64,000 bases of DNA from Stutzerimonas stutzeri TS44 (GCA_000263395.1 AJXE01000012.1:56595-120594), one strand, 5' to 3'; counted from the first letter of the stretch, positions 1 through 9,582 are shown. Notes: generated from the sequence alone by a model not told the origin. Translations and numbers: made by a program.

Positions 1-293
1 TCCGCCAGCTTGGACATGACGAAGTCGATGCGCTGGCCGCTGGCGAACTTCTCGAAGGCCTGGAACAGGTACAGCGGATTCTGCGCCGCCAGGTTGGGAA
101 TATGCGCGCGCTTGCTGTTGCCCGTCTCGCCGTGGCAGTAGCTGCAGAACAGCGCCCGCTCCTGCCCAGCGGCGTAGGCCTGCTCACGGCGCGCATCATC
201 GGCCATCAGGTAGCTGAAGCGTTTCATCGCCTCGTCGCTGGCGTGGACGGACGTGGCAAAGCAGCTGAGCAGGACGAGTGCAAGAAGGCGCAT
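1..293 (-). CDS. c-type cytochrome, N-terminal part (cut by window edge)
   Basis: Only the first 97 residues are inside the window; the 3' end lies beyond position 1. The ATG at 293 opens a signal peptide (residues 1 to about 19), so the protein is exported. A haem-binding CxxCH motif (CSYCH, residues 50-54) follows, then a segment with NLAAQNPLYLFQAFEKF, which resembles the helix after the haem site in small cytochromes c of the c4/c5 type. It would carry electrons in the periplasm. Its partner cannot be judged because the downstream genes are missing. Confidence 0.8.
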   Translation of the reverse strand, partial: MRLLALVLLSCFATSVHASDEAMKRFSYLMADDARREQAYAAGQERALFCSYCHGETGNSKRAHIPNLAAQNPLYLFQAFEKFASGQRIDFVMSKLA

Positions 294-620
294 GGGGCAT
301 CCGTTACCGAGAGGGCCGAAGGGCGTTGCGGGGTGGCCGACTATAGAAGCGCGCCAAACGCGCAACCCCGGCACAAATCAACAAAAGCGCTTCGCCGGCA
401 GCGCGGTCGCCGGACTTTTGCGACGGCGCTCACAGTTCATTGACCCGCGCCAGGGCGAAGCCGCCGTTGCCCCCGGCATATTCGCCAGATTCCGGCGCTG
501 CGCGCCTGCGCCGCATTGACGATCGAAAAAAAAGATGAAACCGATACAAAAATGCCACACACAGGACGATGGTGTTCGACTAAAGTAGCAACCCCCTAGA
601 ACACCAGGAGCCGCAAGCCA
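294..620. other. intergenic region between divergent genes
   Basis: About 330 bases separate the cytochrome gene (minus strand) from the thioesterase gene (plus strand), so both promoters should be here. I see an A-rich stretch near 527-545 and a Shine-Dalgarno-like AGGAG about ten bases before the ATG at 621. There is no convincing gene, riboswitch or strong hairpin. Confidence 0.5.
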
Positions 621-1124
621 ATGCCAGATGCACATGCAGAACTGACCATGACCGTTCTGATGACACCGGACAAGGCCAACTTCTCTGGCAACGTCCACGG
701 CGGCACGCTGCTCAAGTATCTCGACGAAGTGGCCTACGCCTGCGCCAGCCGCTACGCCGGGCAGTATGTGGTGACCCTCTCGGTGGACCAGGTGGTGTTC
801 CGCCAGCCGGTGCATGTCGGCGAACTGGTGACCTTCCTCGCCTCGGTCAACTACACCGGCACCACGTCGATGGAAATCGGCATCAAGGTCATCACCGAAG
901 ACATTCGCGGCAAGACCGTACGCCACACCAATAGCTGCTTCTTCACCATGGTCGCCCTCGGCGAGGACGGCAAACCGGTACCGGTGCCGCCGCTGAACCC
1001 GAAGACGCCCGAGCAGCGCCGCCGCTTCGCCCAGGCCTACCAGCGTCGCGAGATTCGCCGCGAACTGGAGCAGCGCTATCAGGACCTGCGCACCGGCAAC
1101 GAGCGCCTCGCCGCGGTGCAGTAA
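621..1124 (+). CDS. acyl-CoA thioesterase, hotdog fold (YciA/BFIT-like)
   Basis: 167 residues with one hotdog domain. The segment NFSGNVHGGTLLKYLDEVAY (about residues 19-38) is the conserved core of acyl-CoA hydrolases, with the Asp of the LDE motif as a likely catalytic residue. Family members hydrolyse acyl-CoA to free acid and CoA in the cytosol. The C-terminal 35 residues are Arg/Glu-rich and probably helical. The start is supported by CCAGGAG upstream. It is a single gene. Substrate chain length cannot be read from sequence. Confidence 0.88.
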   Translation: MPDAHAELTMTVLMTPDKANFSGNVHGGTLLKYLDEVAYACASRYAGQYVVTLSVDQVVFRQPVHVGELVTFLASVNYTGTTSMEIGIKVITEDIRGKTVRHTNSCFFTMVALGEDGKPVPVPPLNPKTPEQRRRFAQAYQRREIRRELEQRYQDLRTGNERLAAVQ

Positions 1125-1222
1125 ACCGTCCTCCCGCAGCGGGCCGCCGGCCGCTCGCCGCACGATCCGGCAAAACCTTATACAATGCGCGGCTTTCTGC
1201 CATCAGCCCGTGAGGATCTGCC

Positions 1223-1567
1223 GTGAGCACTCTGCCGCCCTGCCCCCAATGCAACTCCGAATACACCTACGAGGACGGCCAGATGCTGGTCTGCCCCGAG
1301 TGCGCCCACGAGTGGAGCGCCACCGAAAGCTCGGCCGATAGCGGCGACGGCGACAAGGTGATCAAGGATTCGGTCGGCAACACCCTGCAGGACGGCGACA
1401 CCGTCACCGTGATCAAGGACCTCAAGGTCAAGGGCTCGTCGCTGGTGGTCAAGGTCGGCACCAAGGTGAAGAACATCCGCCTGTGCGACGGCGACCACGA
1501 CATCGACTGCAAGATCGACGGCATCGGCGCGATGAAGCTCAAGTCCGAGTTCGTCCGCAAGGTCTGA
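1223..1567 (+). CDS. yjdM: zinc-ribbon protein YjdM (PhnA family)
   Basis: 114 residues. Two Cys pairs (CPQC, C7/C10; CPEC, C24/C27) form an N-terminal zinc ribbon, followed by a PhnA-type beta domain with the [20 protein letters not shown] signature. The family was once tied to phosphonate use through the old name phnA, but that is not established and there are no phn genes here. Start ATG at 1223. It ends just before a hairpin shared with the convergent gene. Confidence 0.88.
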   Translation: MSTLPPCPQCNSEYTYEDGQMLVCPECAHEWSATESSADSGDGDKVIKDSVGNTLQDGDTVTVIKDLKVKGSSLVVKVGTKVKNIRLCDGDHDIDCKIDGIGAMKLKSEFVRKV

Positions 1568-1588
1568 TCCCTCGCGCAGCTCGACGAA

Positions 1589-1610
1589 GCCCGGCACTCG
1601 CCGGGCTTTT
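1589..1610 (+). terminator. rho-independent terminator after yjdM
   Basis: A 7-bp stem (GCCCGGC, 1589-1595, with GCCGGGC, 1600-1606) and a 4-base loop are followed by TTTT on the plus strand. It sits between the yjdM stop and the stop of the convergent DUF1294 gene. Confidence 0.75.
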
Positions 1611-1615
1611 GCGTT

Positions 1616-2317
1616 TCACAGCAGGCGCAGCAGCCAGTCCAGGCGCTCGCGGGTGAAGCCGCTGCCGACGAACAGCAGGTCGATCCACAGCGCCTGGTGC
1701 AGCGCCACGATCAGCCAGAACGCCGCCTGATAGCTCGGTTTGCGCGTCTTGTGGCGAAACGCCTGCTGCGCCAGCAGCGCCCCCGGCCAGCCGCCGGCCA
1801 GCTCGAACAGGTGCAGGGTGGTTTCCGGCGTGCGCCAGCGCTGCTTCAGCGCACTGTGCTTGTCGCGCCAGTAGAGCAGGAAGGTCAGCAGACTGGCACA
1901 CAGGTAGATCAGCACGGGCAGTGGCGAACCGAGCCGGTACAGGCTGCCAACCAGCGGCAGCAGGCACAGCAGCGCGAACAGCAGCAGCTTGGCCGGCAGA
2001 TGCCGGATGGCGCCGGAACCGGCCTGGCGCGGCACGCGTGCCGGCGCGCGCGGCCTGGCCGGACGCGGATTATCTGGGCGCTGACGGATCTGCGGCTGGT
2101 CCAGCGCCAGCGGCGCATCCAGTCGCAGATGCTCGGCACGCAGCCGCCCCTGCGCGTCACGTCCCGGCACGTAGAGCACCCGGTCGCCCACCTGCGGGCG
2201 GCGCTCGCCATGCACCGCGCTGATGTGCGCGAACACATCATCACCGCCCTGCTCCGGACGGATGAAGCCGAAGCCCTTGAGATCGTTCCAGCCTTTCAGC
2301 GTACCGCGGCGTTCCAT
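1616..2317 (-). CDS. cold-shock domain / DUF1294 membrane protein
   Basis: 233 residues. The N-terminal ~65 residues are a cold-shock (OB-fold) domain with GFGFIRPEQ and DVFAHISAV, matching RNP1 and RNP2 nucleic-acid-binding motifs. A basic Arg/Pro-rich linker leads to a DUF1294 domain with about four hydrophobic helices. The family is widespread and its role unknown; a membrane protein with a cytosolic RNA-binding head is the simplest reading. Start chosen at MERRGTLKGW, where the cold-shock homology begins; an in-frame extension upstream shows no family features. Confidence 0.85.
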   Translation of the reverse strand: MERRGTLKGWNDLKGFGFIRPEQGGDDVFAHISAVHGERRPQVGDRVLYVPGRDAQGRLRAEHLRLDAPLALDQPQIRQRPDNPRPARPRAPARVPRQAGSGAIRHLPAKLLLFALLCLLPLVGSLYRLGSPLPVLIYLCASLLTFLLYWRDKHSALKQRWRTPETTLHLFELAGGWPGALLAQQAFRHKTRKPSYQAAFWLIVALHQALWIDLLFVGSGFTRERLDWLLRLL

Positions 2318-2436
2318 GCGAGCTACCCGTGCAGACGAAAGCGCGCATGCTAACCGAGCCGGCGCGGCAATGGCGCTATGGCCAGCGGCCACGCGCCGGC
2401 GTTATGGTCGGTGCATTCTCCGTACAGAGACGCATC

Positions 2437-3276
2437 ATGGCCGCCAAGCCCAGCAATCCGAACAAACAGAAACACCTGGCCGTTCTGATCGACGCCGACA
2501 ACGCGCCCGCCTCCATCGTCGAGGCGCTGTTCGAGGAGATCGCCAAGTACGGCCTCGCCAGCGTCCGGCGCATCTATGGCGACTGGACCAAGCCCAACCT
2601 GGGCAGCTGGAAGAAGGTACTGCTCGACCACTCCATCCAGCCGATCCAGCAGTTCGCCTACACCTCGGGCAAGAACTCCACCGACAGCGCGCTGATCATC
2701 GACGCGATGGACCTGCTCTACACCCGGCGCTTCGACGGTTTCTGCCTGGTTTCCAGCGACAGCGACTTCACCCGCCTGGCCGCGCGCATCCGCGAGGAAG
2801 GCCTGACCGTCTACGGCTTCGGCGAGCAGAAGACGCCCTCGCCGTTCGTCTCCGCCTGCGACAAGTTCATCTATATCGAGCTGTTGCGCGACGACGCGCC
2901 GAAGGCCGCGGCCGAGGTCGCTGCGCCGGAACGCCTGGCCGCCGCCGCGGCGCAGGTCGAGCAGGCGCACAGCCGCACGCCGCGCACCGGCAACAAGGCC
3001 GAGACAGAGGCGATCAACTGCCAGGAGGTGCCGGTGGATTTCATCGCCAAGGTGCTCGACGACCTGTCCGAGGAAGACGACTGGATCCAGCTCGGCACCC
3101 TCGGGCAGAACATCAGCAAGCTGCGCCCGGCGTTCGACCCGCGCCTGTACGGCTGCCGCAAGCTCAGCGAGCTGGTCGCCGGCCAGCCATCGCGCTTCGA
3201 GCTGGAGTCGCGCGGCAGCAGCGCCACCGGCGGCAAGGACCTCTACGTGCGCCTGCGCAAGCACCGCAAGCACTGA
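2437..3276 (+). CDS. NYN domain protein with C-terminal OST-HTH (LOTUS) domain
   Basis: 279 residues. The N-terminal NYN domain (PIN-like nuclease fold) has acidic LIDADNA near residue 17 and VSSDSDFTRLA near residue 105, which would bind metal for RNA cleavage. The C-terminal ~75 residues (DWIQLGTLGQNISKLRPAFD and after) match OST-HTH/LOTUS RNA-binding domains. A putative ribonuclease or RNA-binding protein in RNA turnover; no target is known for this subfamily. Start at MAAKPSNPNK, because the longer frame upstream has no homology. Single gene. Confidence 0.87.
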   Translation: MAAKPSNPNKQKHLAVLIDADNAPASIVEALFEEIAKYGLASVRRIYGDWTKPNLGSWKKVLLDHSIQPIQQFAYTSGKNSTDSALIIDAMDLLYTRRFDGFCLVSSDSDFTRLAARIREEGLTVYGFGEQKTPSPFVSACDKFIYIELLRDDAPKAAAEVAAPERLAAAAAQVEQAHSRTPRTGNKAETEAINCQEVPVDFIAKVLDDLSEEDDWIQLGTLGQNISKLRPAFDPRLYGCRKLSELVAGQPSRFELESRGSSATGGKDLYVRLRKHRKH

Positions 3277-3371
3277 CGCCCGGCGCGCCCTGTCACGATG
3301 GGCATCGCCACCGACATCGAACCGACGGCGCTCGCCTCCTTCTAAAGGGGACCCGAACGTAGGAGGTTTCC

Positions 3372-3758
3372 ATGAGTAAGCAGCTTCTCGCCGCCCTGGC
3401 CTGCGCCTCGCTGGCCGTCGCGCCCTGGGCCGGCGCGCAGACGCCCCAGCCCGAGATCGTCACCCACCTCGACGGCCTGGATGTCGAGATCAGCCCCATG
3501 GGCGTGCCGGCCCGCTCCGAGGGCATCGAGGGCGAACTGCTCGGCGTGCGCGCGGTGAAGGTGATGAACCGCACCGACGGGCAGATCACCTGCGAATTCC
3601 ACGTTCCGGCCGAAGCGCGCCCGAGCACCTCGGCTTCGCCGGTGTTCAACGTCGCCCCCAACACCCAGCGCACCGAGCGTGTGCCGGGCGAGTATTCGCC
3701 GGACCAGCCCTACGCCGAACTCACCTGCCGACGCAGCGATACGCCGGCGCCGCAATAG
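3372..3758 (+). CDS. small exported protein of unknown function
   Basis: 128 residues. Residues 1-22 are a clear signal peptide ending AGA, so the mature ~106-residue protein is periplasmic. The mature part has two cysteines (one in QITCEF, one in ELTCRR) that could form a disulphide, and looks like a beta-sandwich. No recognised family motif. A strong Shine-Dalgarno AGGAGG lies 6 bases before the ATG. It is monocistronic and its function is unknown. Confidence 0.75.
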   Translation: MSKQLLAALACASLAVAPWAGAQTPQPEIVTHLDGLDVEISPMGVPARSEGIEGELLGVRAVKVMNRTDGQITCEFHVPAEARPSTSASPVFNVAPNTQRTERVPGEYSPDQPYAELTCRRSDTPAPQ

Positions 3759-3963
3759 GCGCGCGGCGCGCTGCCTGCAGCCGTTCCAGCCCGCTGTCGA
3801 CGCACGCGAGGCGCGAGTGGACGGCCATCTGGCGTTTTGCTAGCTTTTTGACATCCAAGGAGTACGAATACCCCGGCGACGCCACCGGCACGCTGGGCAT
3901 TTCGAGTCAGGACGCCGTGCATGTCTGCAGCTGAAATCGGGACGCCGGCAGGAAGGAGAGTCA

Positions 3964-5511
3964 ATGCTGTCCAAACGCCGGCGGTCCTTTACCGGGTTCA
4001 TCCTGCTGTCGCTCATGCTGATCGGCTTCTCGGTCCATCTGCTGCTCAAGAGCGAGATCCAGCGCTGGGAAACCCGCTTCGCGCAGCAGGTGAACAACGT
4101 TGCCAGCCGCGTGCACAACCACCTGGAGACCAACGAGGCGGTGCTCGCCGGCTTCTCCGCCTTCCTCCAGGCGGTCGAGCAGAACGACGGCGAGGCGGCC
4201 GCCCGCTATGCCTCGGCCGTGGTCGCCGCCTATCCGCAGATCTACATGCTGGAAGTGGCGAGCCGGGTCGCGCAGGACGAGCAGGACGCGGTCGTCGAGC
4301 TGCTGCGCCATACCTGGCGCAAGGACTTCCAGCTGCGGGACTTTCCCTTGCAGCCCGGACAGACGGAACCCGTCCGCCTGCCATCGGGCGAGACCTGGCC
4401 GGTGCTCTTCATGTACCCCTCGCAGCCGCAGTCCGGCGCCATCTACGGGATCCGCCTGGAAACCGTGGGCTACCTGGCATCTGCGCTGCAGATCGCGCGC
4501 GAACAGGACCGCTCCATCGCCTCCCCGGTGTTTTCGATGCTCGAGGGCGGTGACGCCTATCTCCTGCTGCGCCCGGTCGAACGACCGGTACGTACCCCGA
4601 GCGCCCAGCCCAACCTGTTCGGCAACAGCATGGTCGCCCTGCTGCTGATCCGGACCCAGTCGCTGCGCGACATCGCACACAACGCCAGCACCGACCCGCA
4701 CCTGCGCATCGAGGCCTCGCTGCACGCCCCCGGCGGTACCAGCCAGCTGTTCGCCAGCGGTCCGGTGCGCACCGGCACGCTGGACGCACTGCTGCCGCGG
4801 CTGCACGAGCGGATCGCGCTCGCCAGCCAGTCGCAGCCCACCACGCTGCAGTTCGAGCGCCAGCTGCATCTGGACGATGTGCTGACCCGCGAAACCCTGA
4901 CGCTATTGGCCATTCTCGCCGCCACCCTGGTGCTGACGCCGACGGTGCTGGTGCGCCATTTCCGGCGCATCGAGCGTAGCGCGCGCGAGCACGAGCGCTC
5001 CGCCTACCTCGCCACCCACGACGCGCTGACCGCCCTGCCCAACCGCCACCTGCTGACCGCCCGCTTCGGCGAAGCCTGCGCCTATCACCAGCGGCACGGC
5101 ACGCCGTTTGCGCTGATGATCATCGACCTGGACCACTTCAAGGAGATCAACGACCAGCTCGGGCACGAGATCGGCGATCAGGTGCTGCAGGCGGTCGCCC
5201 AGCGCATGCTGCACGCAAGCCGTCCCTACGACACGGTGGCGCGCTACGGCGGCGACGAGTTCGTCGTTCTGCTGCGCGACATGACGCGGCCGGAGCACGC
5301 ACTGAGCGCCGGACAGTCGCTTCTGCGCGCCATCAGCGCGCCCATCGTCACCGATGCGGGCGAGCAGACGATCGCCTGCAGCATCGGCATCGCCCTGTAT
5401 CCCGCCCACGGCGCGACGTTCGAGACTCTGCTGAACGCGGCGGATCATGCGATGTACCGCGTCAAGCAGAGCGGTCGCAACGGCGTCGCCCTCAGCGGCG
5501 CCGGGGACTGA
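3964..5511 (+). CDS. membrane-anchored GGDEF diguanylate cyclase
   Basis: 515 residues. A transmembrane helix (about 12-31), a ~280-residue periplasmic sensor region, a second helix (about 313-333) and a C-terminal GGDEF domain (about 345-510). The active-site GGDEF (about residue 428) is intact, and RPYD five residues upstream is a canonical RxxD inhibitory site, so c-di-GMP synthesis with product feedback is expected. No EAL domain. The periplasmic part has no motif I can name. An AGGAAGGAG ribosome site precedes the ATG. Single gene; the ligand is unknown. Confidence 0.9.
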   Translation: MLSKRRRSFTGFILLSLMLIGFSVHLLLKSEIQRWETRFAQQVNNVASRVHNHLETNEAVLAGFSAFLQAVEQNDGEAAARYASAVVAAYPQIYMLEVASRVAQDEQDAVVELLRHTWRKDFQLRDFPLQPGQTEPVRLPSGETWPVLFMYPSQPQSGAIYGIRLETVGYLASALQIAREQDRSIASPVFSMLEGGDAYLLLRPVERPVRTPSAQPNLFGNSMVALLLIRTQSLRDIAHNASTDPHLRIEASLHAPGGTSQLFASGPVRTGTLDALLPRLHERIALASQSQPTTLQFERQLHLDDVLTRETLTLLAILAATLVLTPTVLVRHFRRIERSAREHERSAYLATHDALTALPNRHLLTARFGEACAYHQRHGTPFALMIIDLDHFKEINDQLGHEIGDQVLQAVAQRMLHASRPYDTVARYGGDEFVVLLRDMTRPEHALSAGQSLLRAISAPIVTDAGEQTIACSIGIALYPAHGATFETLLNAADHAMYRVKQSGRNGVALSGAGD

Positions 5512-5521
5512 CGATCGACCG

Positions 5522-5851
5522 TCAGGCGGCCATGCGCTCGCACTCTTCAGCGCAGCGCAGGCACGCCTGCGCACAGGCCTGGCAATGCGCGTGGGCGTGC
5601 CTGGCGCATTCCTCTGCGCAGTCACGACACGCCTGCGCGCACAGCCGGCAGGCGAGCTGCGCATAGGGACTGTCGCGGGTCATCAGCAGCGCGGCGACGG
5701 CGCAGAGCTCGGCGCAGTCGCGATCGAGCTGGATGCAGCGCGCCATCATCTTCACGTCCTCTTCGCGCAGGCAGGACGCCGCGCAGGTTTCGCACGCCAG
5801 GGCGCAGTTGGAACAGGCCTGGATGCATGACTGGTACTGGGGATTGAGCAC
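5522..5851 (-). CDS. cysteine-rich four-helix-bundle copper-binding protein (DUF326)
   Basis: 109 residues with 19 cysteines, mostly in CxxxC and CxxC spacing on helices (C9, C13, C16, C20, C23, C27 and so on to C104). This is the pattern of DUF326/Csp-type bundles, which hold many Cu(I) ions inside. No signal peptide is seen, so it is probably cytosolic, like Csp3. It would store or buffer copper. The copA-cueR unit lies ~5 kb away, and no CueR-type promoter is evident here. Start ATG at 5851; monocistronic. Confidence 0.88.
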   Translation of the reverse strand: MLNPQYQSCIQACSNCALACETCAASCLREEDVKMMARCIQLDRDCAELCAVAALLMTRDSPYAQLACRLCAQACRDCAEECARHAHAHCQACAQACLRCAEECERMAA

Positions 5852-6047
5852 GGCAATGTCCTCCGTTCGGTCGCTGAAAAAAGGCGCAACGTGCGGGCTC
5901 GCCGCGCTGGCGCCTATCTGCTAGGGCGCCCGCAGGCCGCTCGAAGTTCAGCCCGCGCGCCCGGCGGTCCCCTGCCGTTCGCAGCACAGCCGTGGCGCTG
6001 TCGTTACAATGGCCGCCCGTCATCCGCCGCCCAGCGCCGTATCCGCC

Positions 6048-6638
6048 ATGCCCTTCACCCTCAGCGCGCCCTGTGAACTGCTGGAAGTCATCAGCAAGAG
6101 CCGCTTCCTTGCCAAGGCCGCACCGGTCTCGAGCGCCGATGAGGCGCAGGCTTTCATCCAGGCCGTCAGCGATCCGACCGCGACGCACAACTGCTGGGCC
6201 TGGAAGATCGGCAACCAGTACCGCTTCAGCGACGATGGCGAGCCCGGCGGCACCGCCGGACGACCGATGCTGACGGCCATCGAGGGGCAGGATTTCGACC
6301 GCGTGGCCGTGGTGGTGATCCGCTGGTTCGGCGGCATCAAGCTCGGCACCGGCGGCCTGGCCCGCGCCTACGGCGGCACCACGGCCAAGTGCCTGCAGGC
6401 CGGCGAGCGCAGCGAACTGGTGGCGCGCTCGCGCTGCCGCTGCCATTGCCGCTTCGCCGAGCTGGCGCTGGTGAAATCCCGCCTGGCGGATTTCGAAGCG
6501 CTGCTGGAGGACGAACGCTTCGACGCCGAAGGCGCCACCCTCGATATCGCCCTGCCGGCAGCCAGCCTGCAGCCACTGGCACGCCTGCTCGCCGACATCA
6601 GCCGCGGCCGCAGCCAGCTGCAAACGCTCGACGACTGA
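6048..6638 (+). CDS. yigZ: YigZ/IMPACT family protein
   Basis: 196 residues. The N-terminal UPF0029/IMPACT domain shows DDGEPGGTAGRPML and VVVIRWFGGIKLGTGGLARA, the two family signatures. A short C-terminal DUF1949-like domain follows. In eukaryotes IMPACT binds GCN1; the bacterial role is uncertain, possibly on ribosomes or RNA. Start placed at MPFTLSAP because the in-frame extension upstream is low-complexity and overlaps a TACAAT promoter-like element. Single gene. Confidence 0.9.
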   Translation: MPFTLSAPCELLEVISKSRFLAKAAPVSSADEAQAFIQAVSDPTATHNCWAWKIGNQYRFSDDGEPGGTAGRPMLTAIEGQDFDRVAVVVIRWFGGIKLGTGGLARAYGGTTAKCLQAGERSELVARSRCRCHCRFAELALVKSRLADFEALLEDERFDAEGATLDIALPAASLQPLARLLADISRGRSQLQTLDD

Positions 6639-6675
6639 ACATTGCGCGTTTGCCCACAATTACTGTGGACGCCGC

Positions 6676-6684
6676 TGTGGATAA
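6676..6684 (-). promoter_or_regulatory. DnaA box (TTATCCACA)
   Basis: TGTGGATAA on the plus strand is a perfect match to the TTATNCACA DnaA box in reverse. TGTGGAC at 6664-6670 is a partial second copy 12 bases away, in the same orientation. Confidence 0.6.
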
Positions 6685-6889
6685 CCTTTGCATGATGGTC
6701 CGCGAGGCCGCTGCCACGCGGGCTGGAAGCAACTGTTCAAATTTTGCACAAATCCCTGCGACATTCCCGCCACAACCCGCTAAGCACTTGAACAGCCGCA
6801 TTTTTTTGACTGGCCGGTCGAGAGATGACGTTTTGCCATCTCATGGCATTACGGCCCCGCGAGTTATACCCGGATCAGGTGGAGAACTC

Positions 6890-6898
6890 TGTGGATAA
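6890..6898 (-). promoter_or_regulatory. DnaA box (TTATCCACA)
   Basis: A second perfect TGTGGATAA in the same orientation as the box at 6676, 214 bases away. Two exact copies in one intergenic region are unlikely to be chance. Confidence 0.6.
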
Positions 6899-7005
6899 CA
6901 CTGGGAACAACCGCGCCGGTGCCCGCCAGCGCTGGGCTGCAGACCGTTGGTCAAATAATCGCCAGCCCGGACAGGTCGGTCACACGGCGGTCATACAGCC
7001 CTGTT

Positions 7006-7045
7006 AGGGCATATCGGTTGCGCCAGGCCACCGATAGAATGCCCT
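7006..7045. repeat. interrupted dyad upstream of the deaminase gene
   Basis: AGGGCAT (7006-7012) and ATCGGT (7013-7018) are complementary to ATGCCCT (7039-7045) and ACCGAT (7030-7035), giving a 13-bp stem with a 3-base bulge and an 11-base loop. It ends 26 bases before the ATG at 7072 and contains TAGAAT (7035-7040), a possible -10. It could be an operator or an mRNA leader hairpin. Confidence 0.55.
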
Positions 7046-7047
7046 GA

Positions 7048-8022
<975 letters not shown>

Positions 8023-8132
8023 CGACTCGCGGCCTGCGAGCCGGCCGTCGGCGTGCGACAACACGCCCGGCGCGCCGGTGCGCTCGCAGGTCTAGAGTGG
8101 ACTTTCCGCTCACCAATCCTCGAGGGTTCGCC

Positions 8133-8303
8133 ATGAACATTCTCGTCCGCCCGCTCACGCCTCGCCCCGATGGCGCCTGGCAGGTCCGGCTGGATCGTCA
8201 TCCGATCACCTTCCGCAACGAGGCCGAGGCCCGTGCCTTCGTCAGCAAGCTGCGGCGCCGGCTGGCCGCGCCGCACAGTTTGCCGGCTCGCGCCAGCGCC
8301 TAA
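8133..8303 (+). CDS. small conserved-looking hypothetical protein (56 aa)
   Basis: 56 residues starting at MNILVRPLTP, with a GAGGG-like ribosome site upstream. It is basic and ends in an Arg/Ala-rich tail, with no membrane segment or cysteine. The central stretch (WQVRLDRHPITFRNEAEARA) looks like a small alpha/beta fold. Its stop codon overlaps the stop codon of the convergent transporter gene. Not recognised beyond being a typical small Pseudomonas protein; function unknown. Confidence 0.6.
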   Translation: MNILVRPLTPRPDGAWQVRLDRHPITFRNEAEARAFVSKLRRRLAAPHSLPARASA

Positions 8304-9472
8304 TTGGTCCGTGCTCGCGCAGTCGCCCAGGCGGTGACGGCGGCCAGCAGCCCGCACAGGCTGATGACCGCCGCCATCGGCACCGCCGTACCATCATGTA
8401 GCGCCCCCACGGCGGCAGCCGCCACCGCGGCGATGGCGAACTGCAAGCTGCCGAGCAGCGCCGAGGCGCTACCGGCATTGACCCGCTGCTCGGCCATCGC
8501 GCAGGCGGTGGCGTTGGGCAGCAGGCAGCCCAGGCAGGCCACCGTGCAGAACAGCGGCGGCAGCAGCGGCCAGAGCGTAGCCGGCCGCGCCGCCGCGACC
8601 GCCAGCAGCACCAGCGCGCTGGCGAAGTAGAACCACACCCAGCGCCGCACCCAGTACTCCGGACCGTGCCAGCGCATCAGCCGCACATTCACCTGCGCCA
8701 TCAGGATGAACCCCGCCGCGTTGCTGCCGAACAGCCAGGCATAGTGCTCGCTCGGCACCCCGTAGAGCTGGATGAAGACGAACGGCGAGCCGGCGATGTA
8801 GGCGAACATGCCACCCATGCACAGCGCGCCGGTGAGCGTGTGGCCAAGGAAGAAACGATCACCGAACAGCCGCCGATACTGCCCCAGCGCACCGCGCATG
8901 GGCGCCGGAGCGTGGCCGGCCGCCAGGGTTTCCGGCAGCCACAGCGCCACGGCCAGCAGGCAGCCGGCACCGAACAGCATCAGCGCAATGAAGATCGCCG
9001 ACCAGCCGAAGGCCAGCAGCAGCGCGCCACCGGCCGCCGGCGCGAGGATCGGCGCCAGCCCCATCACCAGCATCAGTTGCGAGAACACCTTGGCACTGGT
9101 CATCGGATCGCACAGGTCGCGCACCACCGCGCGCGCGATCACCATGCCGGCGCAACCGCCCAACGCCTGGACGAAACGCGCGCCGATCAGCCACTCCATC
9201 GACGGCGCGAAGGAGCACGCCAGCGACGCCACGACGAACAGCGCCACGCCGGCCAGCAGCGGCTTGCGCCGACCGTAGCGATCGGCCAGCGAACCGTAGA
9301 CCAGCTGGCCGATCGACAAGCCGACGAAATAGGCCGCCAGCGACAGCTGCACCTGCTCGACATCGGTGGCGAAGGCCCGCGCCAATGCCGGGAAGGCCGG
9401 CAGGTACATGTCGATGGCCAGAGAACCGAAGGCGCTGAGTGCGCCCAGTATCAGAAGAATCCGCAGGGGCAT
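8300..9472 (-). CDS. Bcr/CflA family drug-resistance MFS transporter
   Basis: 390 residues with 12 predicted transmembrane helices. The major-facilitator motif A (SLADRYGRRKPLL) lies after helix 2, and the N-terminal SAFGSLAIDMYLPAFP is the Bcr/CflA signature with the Asp in helix 1. These inner-membrane proton antiporters export drugs such as bicyclomycin or chloramphenicol. Transcribed divergently from a TtgR/AcrR-like repressor 200 bases away, which probably controls it. Start ATG at 9472. The true substrate is unknown. Confidence 0.9.
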   Translation of the reverse strand: MPLRILLILGALSAFGSLAIDMYLPAFPALARAFATDVEQVQLSLAAYFVGLSIGQLVYGSLADRYGRRKPLLAGVALFVVASLACSFAPSMEWLIGARFVQALGGCAGMVIARAVVRDLCDPMTSAKVFSQLMLVMGLAPILAPAAGGALLLAFGWSAIFIALMLFGAGCLLAVALWLPETLAAGHAPAPMRGALGQYRRLFGDRFFLGHTLTGALCMGGMFAYIAGSPFVFIQLYGVPSEHYAWLFGSNAAGFILMAQVNVRLMRWHGPEYWVRRWVWFYFASALVLLAVAAARPATLWPLLPPLFCTVACLGCLLPNATACAMAEQRVNAGSASALLGSLQFAIAAVAAAAVGALHDGTAVPMAAVISLCGLLAAVTAWATARARTN

Positions 9473-9555
9473 GCTGGCTCACAGGAAAGTCGGGGGGTCC
9501 GCGACGATGGGTCGCCTTGCGCAGGAGCGCAGACGTTTACAGGAATGCCGGATGC

Positions 9556-9582
9556 TGTTACATACAGCTCCGATTGTAAACA
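9556..9582. promoter_or_regulatory. possible TetR-family operator
   Basis: An imperfect inverted repeat, TGTTACA (9556-9562) against TGTAAACA (9575-9582), lies in the 200-base gap between the exporter and the TetR-type gene. TtgR-type operators are also built from TACA/TGTA half-sites. Its placement suits control of both genes, but this is inference. Confidence 0.4.

Noticed and set aside
6664..6898. A chromosome replication origin
   Set aside because: Only two or three DnaA boxes, no AT-rich unwinding tract of usual length, and no dnaA/dnaN/rpmH neighbours.
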